NCBI GenBank assembly: GCA_033065855.1
Contig: JAVXUO010001084.1
Coordinates: forward strand, 62,001-126,000
Length of the DNA: 64,000 nt
Direction of reading: 5' to 3'
Source of the DNA: Escallonia rubra
Taxonomy: Eukaryota > Streptophyta > Magnoliopsida > Escalloniales > Escalloniaceae
Position numbers and translations under genes: made by a program
The notes under the pieces: generated by a model
Databases searched by the model: none
Seen by the model: only the letters and a program-made list of their open reading frames with translations
What the model was told of the DNA's origin: nothing
Part shown: positions 8,817-19,506 of the stretch, piece after piece
Position numbering within the stretch: the stretch's first letter is position 1
How the letters are laid out: every line of letters begins with the position of its first letter

Positions 8817-11273
8817 CTAAATAACTATTCGATGAGGCGCCGAAGATTGGTAGCGTTTGATAATAGCTTCATTTGTAATAGTTTTGAAGACATTCTTCTC
8901 GATGTAACAAACCAAGCTATCATTCATCCATTCGTCTCCCATGCGATTCCAAAGTCGAGTCTTTATTATCTTCATTGCAGAGAAAGCTCTTTCTACAGTA
9001 GCAGTTGCAACAGGTAAAAGTAAGACCAATCTCAAAAGCAAGAACACCAAAGGATTTATCACATCCTTTTTCAACTCAACTAACTTTATAACAAGTTCAC
9101 CAATTCCCCTGACTTCATAAAGTTCTTCACAGGAGCGCACATCCATAATATAAGTCTCGAGCTGACTTTGAAGTACTCTAAACTCTATCGGCGAAAAGTC
9201 ATATGGATAAAATTGTGCAAGACGTATCAGCTTTTGGTTATTAAAAGCAGAAAAACCATCACTTGGATCGAAACATGCCATACACATAAGCAACTCCGTG
9301 GTTACCTCACTGAAACGATTATTCAATTCACTGATTTGTAAATCAACAACCGTTAAAAAAATATCAACACGATAATGGTAAAAATTTGTACCTTCTTCAG
9401 CATTACGTCTTTGCCTCCCCGGGCCTACAAACCTCGCACTCATGTCCAATACGTCAATATCGTGTTTTACACAAAATTGTGAAACCTCTTCCAGCAAGTT
9501 TTCCAACCCTCGATCTCTAAAGTCCTGCAATCGTTGCTTTGTTATACTTACCAACTTCATTGCATTCACAATGTTTTGATCTTTCTTTTGTAATGCTTGT
9601 GAAAGTTCATTCGTCATCCCCAAAATATTTATCATCAAATGCATGTTGAAGGCAAAATCATAAGTTGGCACTGAGTTCAAAAGACCCAATGCTTCACCTC
9701 TCTGTTCATAATCTGTAGCATCCTCAACAACCTTATTAAGCACACATATCACCGAAGCAAACATTTGACTCAAATTCAATAATGCACCGTAATGTGATCC
9801 CCAACGGGTCTCTCCTGCTCTTTTGATGCTAGTTTCTTGATTTAAACCTCGACCACTGACGATATCACCATTCTCAAGGTCACGAGCAAGTCTAATGGCT
9901 TCACTTTCTCGAATAGCATCTCTTCGCTTGCATGAAACTCCCACAGTGTTGACTACCTTAGCAACCAAATTAAAAAGCAATGCAATCTGAGCATGTTTTT
10001 TTGCAACGGCTACAAGAGTTAGCTGAAGTTGATGAGCAAAGCAATGAATATAATAAGCACTTTCATTCTCCCTCTGAATTAAGGTTTTAAGACCATTGAA
10101 TTCACCTTGCATATTACTTGCTCCATCATAGCCTTGTCCACGAACCCTTGAAATGCTCAATTCATGCATTGCAAATAAACTGTCAATCGCGTCTTTCAAT
10201 GATGAGGCAGTGGTACTAGCAACATGGACTATACCAAAAAAATGTTCAATCACACGTCCTCTTTTGTCCACATATCTAAAGACAACTCCCATTTGTTCTT
10301 TGACTGAAATATCACGACACTCGTCAACTAAAATGGAAAATAATTCAAATTTCATGTCTCCAACAATTGTATCTCGTATTTCTCCGGCAATGGCACTAAC
10401 AATTTCTTTCTGAACTTGTGGTGAAGTCAATTTCAGATTCTGAGGAGCGTTTGACAATGCGACTTTTTTCACGTTTTCATTGTGATCAGCAAGAAACCCT
10501 AAAAGTTCTAGAAAATTTCCCTGATTTTCAGACTCATTAGATTCTATGTGTCCACGGAAAGACAAGCCTTGACGTAAGAGGAACCGAATGACATCAATTG
10601 ATGCAGTCAAGCGAGTACGGTATTGAACCTTACTTTCATCTGTTTGCTTGGACAAAACTACTTCAATACTCTGCTTAGGGTTATCAAAGGCTTGACACTT
10701 AGTTAAAGCCATGTTGTGTGCACTACCAACTTCTCCAACATGTCTTTGGAATTTATCCTTCTTTCTCCAATCTTTAAAACCATGCTTAACAAAAGCACCA
10801 CCACCCCCTTGCTCCCCATGAACACTTCCGAACAAGTAGCAGCACAAACAAAATGCTTCATCTTTTGCTACACTATACTCCAACCAACTCGAATAAATGT
10901 CAAACCAAGAAGAAACAAATCGACGAGACTGAGTTCCGATTTGTGTAAATGGAAAACTGTGGTGACGAGGTTGGCAAGGACCTGTTGACCAATACGCTCG
11001 TCGAACTTTATCTCGAACATTAGGACCATAATCCCAAATATTTGGACGCAACCCAGGATCCGAAATAAGTTCATCCGAGTTGAACTCATCGCTAATTCTA
11101 CTTGAATGCCCGAAATGAACATCACGGTGCACAATGGGAGCCTTGTCCCTTACTGTTGGAATTATAGACTGTTGAATAGTATCTTCATTTATACGCTCAT
11201 TCTTACTAGGCTGCACTTCTTCAAACTTTGGTTTCTTTTTATAGTACTTATCCATTCTGAAAATAAAACACAT
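8817..11273 (-). CDS. hAT transposase, TTF zinc-finger / DUF4371 / dimerisation domain
   Basis: An uninterrupted 818-codon frame. The likely start is the second Met (MDKYYKKK, at 11255), the usual beginning of this family; the first Met adds six residues. A TTF-type zinc-finger region lies around residues 110-185 with CLCCYLFG (142-149). The RNase-H-like DDE core follows: VDECRD (316-321), GQGYDGASNM (379-388) and HCFAHQLQL (410-418). A TRWGSH motif comes near residue 490. The C-terminal hAT dimerisation domain contains LLPVATATVERAFSAMK and MNDSLVCYIEKNVF. It would cut and paste the host element. Length and motifs are as expected for plant relatives often annotated as zinc finger MYM-type protein 1-like. 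It lies within the TIRs, which argues against a domesticated host gene. Confidence 0.93.
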   Translation of the reverse strand: MCFIFRMDKYYKKKPKFEEVQPSKNERINEDTIQQSIIPTVRDKAPIVHRDVHFGHSSRISDEFNSDELISDPGLRPNIWDYGPNVRDKVRRAYWSTGPCQPRHHSFPFTQIGTQSRRFVSSWFDIYSSWLEYSVAKDEAFCLCCYLFGSVHGEQGGGGAFVKHGFKDWRKKDKFQRHVGEVGSAHNMALTKCQAFDNPKQSIEVVLSKQTDESKVQYRTRLTASIDVIRFLLRQGLSFRGHIESNESENQGNFLELLGFLADHNENVKKVALSNAPQNLKLTSPQVQKEIVSAIAGEIRDTIVGDMKFELFSILVDECRDISVKEQMGVVFRYVDKRGRVIEHFFGIVHVASTTASSLKDAIDSLFAMHELSISRVRGQGYDGASNMQGEFNGLKTLIQRENESAYYIHCFAHQLQLTLVAVAKKHAQIALLFNLVAKVVNTVGVSCKRRDAIRESEAIRLARDLENGDIVSGRGLNQETSIKRAGETRWGSHYGALLNLSQMFASVICVLNKVVEDATDYEQRGEALGLLNSVPTYDFAFNMHLMINILGMTNELSQALQKKDQNIVNAMKLVSITKQRLQDFRDRGLENLLEEVSQFCVKHDIDVLDMSARFVGPGRQRRNAEEGTNFYHYRVDIFLTVVDLQISELNNRFSEVTTELLMCMACFDPSDGFSAFNNQKLIRLAQFYPYDFSPIEFRVLQSQLETYIMDVRSCEELYEVRGIGELVIKLVELKKDVINPLVFLLLRLVLLLPVATATVERAFSAMKIIKTRLWNRMGDEWMNDSLVCYIEKNVFKTITNEAIIKRYQSSAPHRIVI

Positions 11274-11458
11274 TTTATTTTCAATATCAATCCATCAATT
11301 ATCAATCAAATAACCTAATTAATCAAAATATTTTATTCTTTTACTTTTTCAGTCATGTTTCATTATTGCGTTAACCTAATTTCAACCCACCATTCAACTA
11401 AATCACACATTTGATATCTCAATCCAATTGGGTCCCATCCTCCATCAATCTCAATATC

Positions 11459-11780
11459 TCAATGCTAAACATTAACCATAATCAATATCTCAAGATTATC
11501 CATAATCAATATTAAACATTAATCATAATCAATATCTCAAGATTATCCATAATCAATGCTAAACATTAACCATAATCAATATCTCAAGATTATTCATAAT
11601 CAATGCTAAACATTAACCATAATCAATGTGCAAGATTATCCATAATCAATGCTAAACATTAACCATAATCAATGCTCAACATTATCCATAATCAATTGAT
11701 TCAATTCAATGCTCAAGATTATCCATAATTCAATTCAATGCTCAAGATTATCCATAATTCAATTCAATGCTCAAGTCAAT
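11459..11780. repeat. Minisatellite upstream of the hAT transposase
   Basis: Imperfect tandem units of roughly 50 bp are built from TCAATGCTAAACATTAACC, ATAATCAATATCTCAAG and ATTATCCATAATC. Toward 11700-11775 the unit shortens to TCAATTCAATGCTCAAG plus ATTATCCATAAT. It lies in the 5' region of the transposase gene and could hold binding sites or merely reflect slippage. Confidence 0.85.
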
Positions 11781-11814
11781 GAAAGGTGAAATTAAAGTTT
11801 GGAAGTTGGAACAT

Positions 11815-12330
11815 ACTTGTCACTGAGTCGCCGGTCGCCGGAGTTTTGGCCGCCGGTCGCCGGAGTTTAGCCGCCGGTGAACTGTTGGAGTGAAGACAGT
11901 ACAACCGAAGTCGCCGACTCGCCGTCGGCGTAGATCCGGGGTCACTGGGTCCTTGCCGCCGGCGGTGGACCGTTGGAGTGAAGACTGAAGACTCTCCGTC
12001 GCCGACTCGCCGTCGCCGTAGATCCGGGGTCACTGGGTCCTTGCAGTTGCCAAGTCGCCGTCGCCCGTCGGCGTAGTCGCGTAGATCTAGAAAACGAGAG
12101 AGAGCCCGTGACCGTGAGGCGCCGTCGCCCGTCGCGCCGAAGTGCGTTCGTCGTGGGTGGGTGCCGCCGTGCCGGAGGACGGGAGGAGTGAGCCGAAGTG
12201 GGTTCGTCGTGGCTGCCGGAGTGAGGCGCCGGCCGCCGGTCGGTGTCTCGGTTGGTGACTGGTGAGAACTGAGAAGAGAGAGCCGGTCGCCGGAGAGAGA
12301 GAGAGAGCCGAAGAGAGAGAGCCGAAAAAG
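11815..12330 (-). promoter_or_regulatory. GC- and CpG-rich leader of the hAT element
   Basis: A sharp GC-rich island rich in CGCCG and GCCGCCGG contains a partly duplicated block: TAGATCCGGGGTCACTGGGTC occurs twice, near 11930 and 12019. It lies between the right TIR and the transposase start, where the promoter and 5' UTR of a minus-strand transcript should be. TA-rich microsatellite follows at about 12342-12376. The promoter role is inferred from position. Confidence 0.5.
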
Positions 12331-12438
12331 TGTGAAAAAATACTATATATATATATATATATCTATATATATATATTTTTTTTCAAAATCTGACAGGGGG
12401 CTATAGCCCCCTCTCGTACATATGTAGCTCTGCCAATG

Positions 12439-12446
12439 GCTGCGGT
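12439..12446. repeat. hAT target site duplication, right copy
   Basis: GCTGCGGT directly follows the right terminus ...CTCTGCCAATG and equals the left copy at 8578-8585. Confidence 0.9.
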
Positions 12447-15400
12447 GGGTGCACTCTGTGTGTGTGTCTGTGTCTAGCAGTGTGTGTTGTGTGGTGTATT
12501 ATACGTGTGTGTGGCACTGCTGCAACAACAGCAGTGGTGTGATGTTTGTTTATGGGATTGTTATGCAGTGGTGTGTGCGAAGGTGAGACTGTGTGGAATG
12601 TGGTGTGTGTTCATGAAAGGGGCAAGAATAGCATCACAGGGCTGCTGTGCGTGCATTCTCTGTGTGTAGTCATAGCTTTGTGTGTGAGTACACATCAGGT
12701 GGGCGCTGTGTGTGTAAGTGCTGCTATAGTAGTGGTGATGGGGTGTGTTCCTGCTACTGCAATACTGATAATGTGTAAGGTTGCCCCAGTAGTGGTGTTT
12801 GTGTGTGGTTGTGTCATGGTGGTAAAGGGGCAGAGGGTGGTATAGTGCAAGGGGGAAGGGTTGGGCAGTGTTGGTGTAGTGCTGTGAGGTATTGGTGAGG
12901 TGGTTGTAAGGGTGAAGGGGCTGCCCAATAGGGCTGAAAAAGAGGAAAGAAAAAGGGGTGGGGGGATGCTGTTGTGGGGCTGTGTGAGGGTGGGGAATGA
13001 GAGCATACCTAGGGTGTGCGATCAAACCCAAAAAGGGACGGGAAGATCGGTTTTGAACGAGCCGAAAAGGGGCATTGTGAGAAGCGCATTCTCGTCCTGA
13101 ACGTCGCCGAAAAATTAGGAAATGATGAAAATGAGAGAAAAGAATATGATCATTGATAGCACTTGAAGTGATTAAAGATGAAAAACAGAAAGGAAGCGAG
13201 AAAAGAGTGGTTCGCTATTGCGAAACTGCAAAGTGTCGCTATAAGTTGCTCTTATATGAGCAATTCAATACCCTAGTTTGAAAAGCTATTTTAAAGCTAA
13301 TTTTGGCCAAGTGGCAAGAAGAAACTCTAGTTATTTTTATGAAATCTATGATGTGGGAAAAAGTTTATATTTTTTTGAGGTCAGAAAGGGGGTTAACTGA
13401 AGCGGTTAGTGTAAAATTTTACGGTGAATTTAAAAATAGCAAACCAACCTAGTTTTGTTTGAAACTTTTATGAGGACCTTAAAATGGTGAGATTCTTCAA
13501 TGTCTGAAGTTTCAAGACATTTTGAAACTCATAATTATTTTTAGCGGAATCGACTTTATAGCGCTCTGTTAATTATCGATTAGGGAATTTTTAACGAAAA
13601 AAATTCCCACTGGGCTTTTTAGTCCGAAAAATGAATGTAGATGCTTAAGAAGATGTTTTAAAGTGGTTTTGGAATTTTGTTAGGGGCGATGGCCACCAGG
13701 GGGTGTTTTTTGGTAATTCTACCTAAGCTGGGGAGTGTTTTGGTAATTTTTCCTATAAAATTTTTTGAAGGACTTATTGGTTCAAAAATGGATGTAGTAC
13801 ATCTAAAAAGTGGTTTTGAAGTAGTTTAGGGGTGTTGGTGGTGTAGCGGCCATCAAGCAGTATTTTGATAATCTGCCATGTTGGCGCTAAATTTTTGAGA
13901 ATGCATGTAATTAAACGTCCGAAGTGGCGGGAAGCGAGAAATTGTGTTAATACGCCTAAAATAAGGGAGTTTGTTATCATTAATGCATCAATAAGGCTAA
14001 GTAAAGGATCCGATTATCAGATCGGAATAATTAGGTAAGATACTATGAACGGTTAAATGAGAAGGAGTAGAATAAAATGTGCATATATGTTTGAACGATG
14101 CCGGACAAGCAAGGTCTTCTTTGATTAGGTGATCCCGCTTGTTGCGGATCAGAGGTTGCGAGTTGGTTCCGCTATAAGCCAATCAAGTAAGGACAATGAG
14201 GTTCTAATATGCTAGTTCATTGTTTCGATTAGCATGCCAAATAGATAACGTCTATCTTAAACTCTTGATGTTATGATTAGAGACCGGTAGTCATTGTAAC
14301 CGGTATTCTTTTATTCGAATTATACTGTTGAGGACTTAAGGTAGAATAATTGTCCTTAGCCCGCCTCGTTGATAAAGTTTAGTAAGGATAATGCATGTCC
14401 TAGTATGTTATAATTCGATTCAATTAGCATATCTGACGTTGGTCATGATATTGCGTAGGGATTGTTGTGAGATGTCGACAATTATTGATAGCCAATATTT
14501 TTCATGCTTGAGAACACCATTGAAGACTTGTGGTAAAGTTTTTCCCGAGTCTGCTCTGTTGATGATGCTTATGTTGAACTCATGTTATTGTGCTTGAATA
14601 TCGGTTGATCTTCTAACCCGATATTTCTTGTTTGAGTTGTGTTGTTGAGGACATAAGGTGGAAAAAAATTTCCTTAGTCTGTCCTGTTGATGAAACATTG
14701 CGGTCTAGTTGTAACGCGGTTAGGGACAAATAATGTAGATGAGTTCCCTTCTTTATGATAGTGTCTCTTTAATTTGATTATCTAAGACTGAGATGAACAT
14801 CTCGTATAATGGGACATCAAATGAGGAGTATGGCTTGTGAAATATGATCACTGGCCAAAAATGATATATGGCCACTCGAGTCGAGTCTGTCGTGTCTGGT
14901 CAAGTCCAATCTGTTATGTCTGACTTTGCATCGCATTTGATTTCATTTCGATGTTAATGATGTTAATGACTTGTATTTCACTGATGCTTACCTTTGAATT
15001 TTATTGATGTCCACTTTTGCGATTCTTGTTTTAGTTTACACTTGCATAGTCAGTCAGTCAGTCAGTCATTCTTGTCCATGAGGAGGTGGCAGGAATGCTT
15101 TTCTGTTGGGCCTCGAAGCAGCTTAGTCTAACGAAAGAAAAATATCATTTGACAAATTACGTTGATGTTTAAATTTATTGTAAACTCTTGATTCATTACT
15201 ATCGTTGAGATGATTATTATTCCTCCGCGTCTCTCGAATTACTTGTACACGATATTCCTCGTGTTGTCTTTATTGGACGATTTACACTCATTCCTTATGT
15301 TGTGTTGTGCATGTTATAAGATTGACTAAGGAGAACCCTCTAGGATGGGAAATGAAACAAGCTAGAAAAGTTGAGCGAGGTGATGAATTGAGCGAGGTGA

Positions 15401-15689
15401 TACAAGCTAGAATTAGTAAGATAAAGTTTGAGCTACAGGACAAGTAAAGAGGAGTTACACGACTACAGTCGTGTGTTACATTGTAAATGTAAATGTTGTT
15501 TAAGGACTTGAAATTCTTTCGCTGCAGTATGACATATGTTTGTAAGGAATTTTTTTGTAAGGACGCAATTTGGAGCGTCTATTAATGATGTATGAAGGTG
15601 TAAATTGCTCTGTATTTTGCACAGGGTTGTGATTATGATTGTGGTCGATAACTTAGCCCGATGATGTCACCAGGATTGTGAGTGTCGCA

Positions 15690-16101
15690 CAATCAAACTG
15701 TCAAATCAAGGACAACAGGGGCTAAACCGACGTGGCTAGTTCTCAACAAAGGAAGGAAAATGCTCGCTCCAATAGTACCTAAACTTGTAATTGTGCAACG
15801 AGTCGTCAAGAGAAGAGTTTTAAAAAATATGGTGGAGACTAGCTAAAAAGGTAAAACAAGGTCCAATCTAGTCTAAACACATAGAAAAGTCAGATCAATC
15901 AAGAAAGCTTAGTGTGAGCAGAAATGTAAAACATGTAGCCCCGGACAAGTAGTAGCTTTAGATTACATCGTCCGGAGATTTAAAGATTATAGCTCAGTTA
16001 TAAAAGGCCTAAATATTGTCTCAATTAATCCTCTTAAGCACGAAACACAGACTAGCTCCTTAGCACAACCTCCGTTTACCTTCGGTAACTAGGTTTATTA
16101 A
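15690..16101. other. Non-coding DNA after the gypsy element
   Basis: About 400 bp with no open frame of note and no recognised domain. It may belong to an older LTR that continues after the inserted TIR element at 17680, since a retrotransposon-like leader appears at about 18150. The five bases CAATC after the LTR end are the candidate target duplication of the gypsy element. Confidence 0.4.
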
Positions 16102-17679
16102 GGTAAATGCACTTTGACCCCTTACTTTGTCCCATGAGCGGTTTGGTCCCCTCTTCTCTAAAAAGTTGTAGTAAACCTACATGTACCCCTTGAAATGGTG
16201 CGCAATGGACGGGGTTGTTATTGAGCCCGTTGAACTGTCATAACTACCCCTTTCTATACCCAAAATTTTCAACCTAACTATATTAGACTTCTTTTATCCC
16301 CTGCCACCCTCCCCCTCACATACCCAAAAACAAATAACCCACTTGCCCTCTAACTCCAACCACCCCCTCTTTTCACACGACACACAATACCTACCACACA
16401 TGCACATGCGATGGTGCAACAACCCCACCATCCGCCTCCATACTCGCCCACCACCACGTAACACATTGCACGAACATATAGTATCGGTTCCCCCCCCCCT
16501 CTCCATCCTTATCCCTATCCCCATCATCTACCAGCATGCACGCGCACAGATTCACACAAACAAGCATGCGCATGCATACAGAGACACACACGCGCACTAT
16601 ACCTGCTCACACCCACACACACCCATACCCACACTTCACGCACATGAACACACACCCCCAAGTCCATACCCACTCCCATACAGTCATACTACACACTCCC
16701 TAATCCACACCCACACACAATGTGTAGACGAGAGGGGAGGGCATGGGGGTAGATGAGGGGAGGAAAGAGTTACAAGGGGGTGGGGCAGAGGGAGTTGGGG
16801 AGAGGGGGTTGGGCTAAGGCCGGGGAATAGGTTCAAGGGGTAAGAGAGAGGGGATGAAAGGGGTGGGAAGTTACAGGGGGAGTTTTGGAGGGGGTCTTAG
16901 GAAGTGGGTACGAGTGTGTGAAGGGGTGGGGAGGGGTCAACCTGTAGTTTGTGTATCCGTGCAATGTTATGCTTAATGTGTGGGTGGGGTTGGGGGGGGG
17001 GAATTGGTAAGAAGTTGCAGGGGGAGTTTTGGAGGGGGGGGGGGGTTCTTAAGAAGTGGGTGTGGTAATTTGAATAGGTAGGGAAGGTCAACTCATAATG
17101 TGTGTATTTGTGAAATGTTGTGCTCAGTGTGTTTTTGTGTGTGTGTGTGAGTGTGTGTGAGAGAGAGAGTGTGTGTGTGTTAGGGGGGTGTTCATATGTG
17201 TTTGTGAAGGTAACTGTAGTTTTATCATTGTATGTGTTCAGTGTGTATGGGTATAGGTGTGTGTTTGAACGTGGTAGTGTGATTGTGTGTTTCATTATGG
17301 GTGCATGTAGTATTGTGTGTAATGGGGAGGCGGTGGGGGGGGGGGGGAACCCGTAGTATGCGTGGTTGTTTGTGTATGCATACAGGGTGGGGGTGTTTCT
17401 TAATGATAGGGTATGGGGGCAGAGGAATTGTCCGGTGTGTTTGTATGCGTGTTTCTGTGTGTGGTTGTGCGTTGTGTGTTTGTATGTGTATTATAAAACG
17501 GCTATTTGGTGTTTAAAGGCTGCCGAACAATTTTCCCTCAAACACAGGGTTAAGTTGGATGGAATCCATCCAATGTTCACATTTTCACAGAGCACAGGTA
17601 AGTGTAACACAACATTTTTAGAGAAGAGGGGGCCAAACCGCTCTCGGGCCAAAGTACCAGGGGCCAAATTGCATTTATC
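16102..17679. mobile_element. Non-autonomous DNA element with long TIRs (Mutator-like candidate)
   Basis: The left end GGTAAATGCACTTTGACCCC and the inverted right end GATAAATGCAATTTGGCCCC continue to match for about 85 bp, with GAGCGGTTTGG and CCCCTCTTCTCTAAAAA in both arms. The interior is CA/GT-rich low-complexity DNA with no convincing gene. Several open frames there are artefacts of repeat sequence. Long TIRs fit the Mutator superfamily, but I could not identify a 9-bp target duplication. Confidence 0.7.
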
Positions 17680-18540
17680 ACTTCATCTTAACACCACCAA
17701 ACCAGCTATTTAACTCGCTCAAACAATCCCCAACGTCTATCCAACCTTTGGATAGTTCTCTATATACTCTAAGTGTTACCATTTTTTTAAGAGTTCTTCA
17801 CTGCAAACATTTTGAATGTAAACTGTCTTTATTCATTATTTTATCATACTTGGTTTTATAAGGAGCATGAATAATTAGGTAGGAGTAGCGATAAACTTAA
17901 ATATAACTAAGAAAGTCCTAAAGCTTTAGGCCAAAAGAACTCTGAGGATATTCTCAAGTCCTCATAGATTGTACGAAAAAGGCCAGAGAGGCACACTTCT
18001 CCAAATTCCAGATCTTTGAACTATTTAGGACTTGTGCTTCATAAGTGGTCTAGTCAAAACCTAGCACACCCGTGCATCACAACCTCAACCAACCCCCCCC
18101 CCCCACCCCTCTGGCCCCCAAGGGTGCATGCCTAAGTGTTTCATAAGTGAACACTTTTTGGCACACCCAGTGGGACACGCTTGTCTGCTATTAATAGAAA
18201 TGGGTTGTTACTTGAAGAAATCTTACTGTAAACTCTAACACCCAGCCCAAAGAATCCTAGTATGGCTAGTACCTCTAACTCAGATAGCCATGTGAGGGTA
18301 GAAGAGGTAGGGGAAGATTAGTTAAACCCATTTGGCGACCAGGGGGAGAATGTCTTTGGATATAAGATTTTGAGTGATGAATATGTCCAGCAGATGATGA
18401 ACGTGTTCGAGAACATCCAAAAATTATTCTCTAGACAACTATGTTTAGCAAACTTTTGAACAAGGCTAGAAACTCTAAGAAACAAAACGCCAACAGCAAA
18501 ATAGCTTTGCCACATAACGAAGGACTCAGGCTGAACCAAA
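17680..18540 (+). mobile_element. Probable LTR end, leader and gag start of another gypsy element
   Basis: The phrase TTTTTGGCACACCCAGTGGG near 18153-18172 resembles the LTR/leader junction of plant Tat-like gypsy elements. A broken frame after it begins MASTSNSDSHVRVEEVGED near 18262, plausible as a gag start. No pol follows because another low-complexity region and a CACTA element come next. The assignment rests on motif resemblance only. Confidence 0.35.
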
Positions 18541-19207
18541 TAGCAAACGGCTTCTATAAAAATTCATATTTTGTTGGTAAATTCCATAAATAAGAACCAC
18601 CACCAGCCACCACCACCTGTTGTCGCACCGCCATCCGCTGCCACCTCTCACTGTTGGCAACATGCCTACTGCCACCGGCTATAGCCCCCGACAGTAGCAT
18701 CGTCGACCTCAGTTATCGAAACTGCCATCTACTAGCCATGACATCCACTGCCGGCAACCATTTCCACCATAAGCCGACGCTTCGAACGTAGGCTGTCGCC
18801 TCCACCACCGTTGGTGGTTTCGATTGCCAACTTTCGTCACCCGTGGCCGCTATCCTACCAGTAGCTGACAAACACCGACCATCGCTGGTCCACCTCCTAC
18901 CATCTGTCCCCACTACCCTACCAACAATAGCCGTATGGTGGCTGTCACTGGTCGTCACCTCCAGTGGTCACCTACAGCAGGCTGTCGCAACTGGCGGCTG
19001 CCACCTCTCAACATCGATCGCCACCACCGACAGCCAATTCTGTCAACCATCCACCACCATTTTATTTTTTGTTTAATGTCAAAAAGATTCTTTCTATGTT
19101 TTCATCAACTTATTCAAATTCAATCAACGCAACCCAACCCAGCCCAAGCAATACAATCATTTCTTGGGTAAAAGTAGGTTGGGTTACAAAAGTAAATGAG
19201 TTTACTT
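18541..19207. other. CCACCA-rich low-complexity DNA
   Basis: Proline/threonine/serine-type triplet sequence (CCACCA, CCGCCA) open in several frames on both strands. No domain recognised. I see no gene in it. Confidence 0.5.
19205..19207. repeat. CTT target duplication of the outer CACTA, left copy
   Basis: CTT precedes CACTACAAGAAAC at 19208. The same CTT follows the right terminus at 30263-30265. Confidence 0.8.
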
Positions 19208-19227
19208 CACTACAAGAAACTGCCTCT

Positions 19228-19506
19228 TTAACGACCGCATTTAGTGACGGCCAGAAAAAGCGGTCGTTAATATATAATTTAAAGATTGCTTTTCTCAACG
19301 GTCAGTACATATATCCAAAATCTGGCGGGGTCAAAAATATTTTTGTGGCTATTTTTAGCGACCACATTTGCGCTAGCTAAATTTATCGGTCACTAAAAAC
19401 AGTCGCTATTGCTGCCACGAATTTTAGTGACCACCTCCACGGTCGCTAAAAGCATCGCTAAATTTAGCGACCACTTTTAGCTACTGATGTTCGTGGTCGC
19501 TAAAGG
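19228..19506. repeat. Left subterminal repeats of the outer CACTA
   Basis: About ten scattered copies of TTTAGCGACC / GGTCGCTAAA in both orientations, many paired as hairpins. The same motif fills the right end at 29866-30240. Confidence 0.85.

Larger units (their letters stand above)
8586..12438 (-). mobile_element. Complete hAT DNA transposon (ZMYM1/TTF-type transposase)
   Basis: The termini are imperfect inverted repeats: left CAGGGCGGAGCCA, right end (read inward) CATTGGCAGAGCTA. They are flanked by the 8-bp duplication GCTGCGGT. A perfect palindrome GGGGGCTATAGCCCCC lies near the right end at 12396-12411. The 3,853-bp element contains one long gene on the minus strand, a minisatellite upstream of it and a GC-rich leader. 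Nothing in it looks broken, so it may be one of the youngest insertions here. It lies inside the 3' LTR of the gypsy element. Confidence 0.93.
7873..15689 (+). mobile_element. 3' LTR (about 3.96 kb net) split by a hAT insertion
   Basis: It starts TGTAATACCC after the polypurine tract and ends GAGTGTCGCA, homologous to the 5' LTR remnant at 3044-3407. Subtracting the hAT element and one target duplication leaves about 3,956 bp, long even for this lineage. The LTR contains GA/CT/TA microsatellites (8245-8431), a GT-rich stretch (12447-12900) and non-coding sequence at 13100-15330. No gene was recognised in it. Confidence 0.85.

Noticed and set aside
8817-11273. Host gene for a zinc finger MYM-type protein
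   Set aside because: It lies inside TIRs with an 8-bp target duplication and has all hAT transposase motifs, so it belongs to the transposon.
12484-13100. Open frames of 60-156 codons in the GT-rich part of the LTR
   Set aside because: Low-complexity composition keeps several frames open on both strands at once; no domain or start context.
16294-17713. Open frames rich in His, Thr, Cys or Val in the CA/GT-rich TIR element
   Set aside because: They are products of simple repeats, overlapping in multiple frames.
18713-19380. Overlapping 77-138 codon frames before and across the outer CACTA start
   Set aside because: CCACCA-type triplet repeat origin, and the longest crosses the CACTA terminus at 19208, so it is not an evolved gene.
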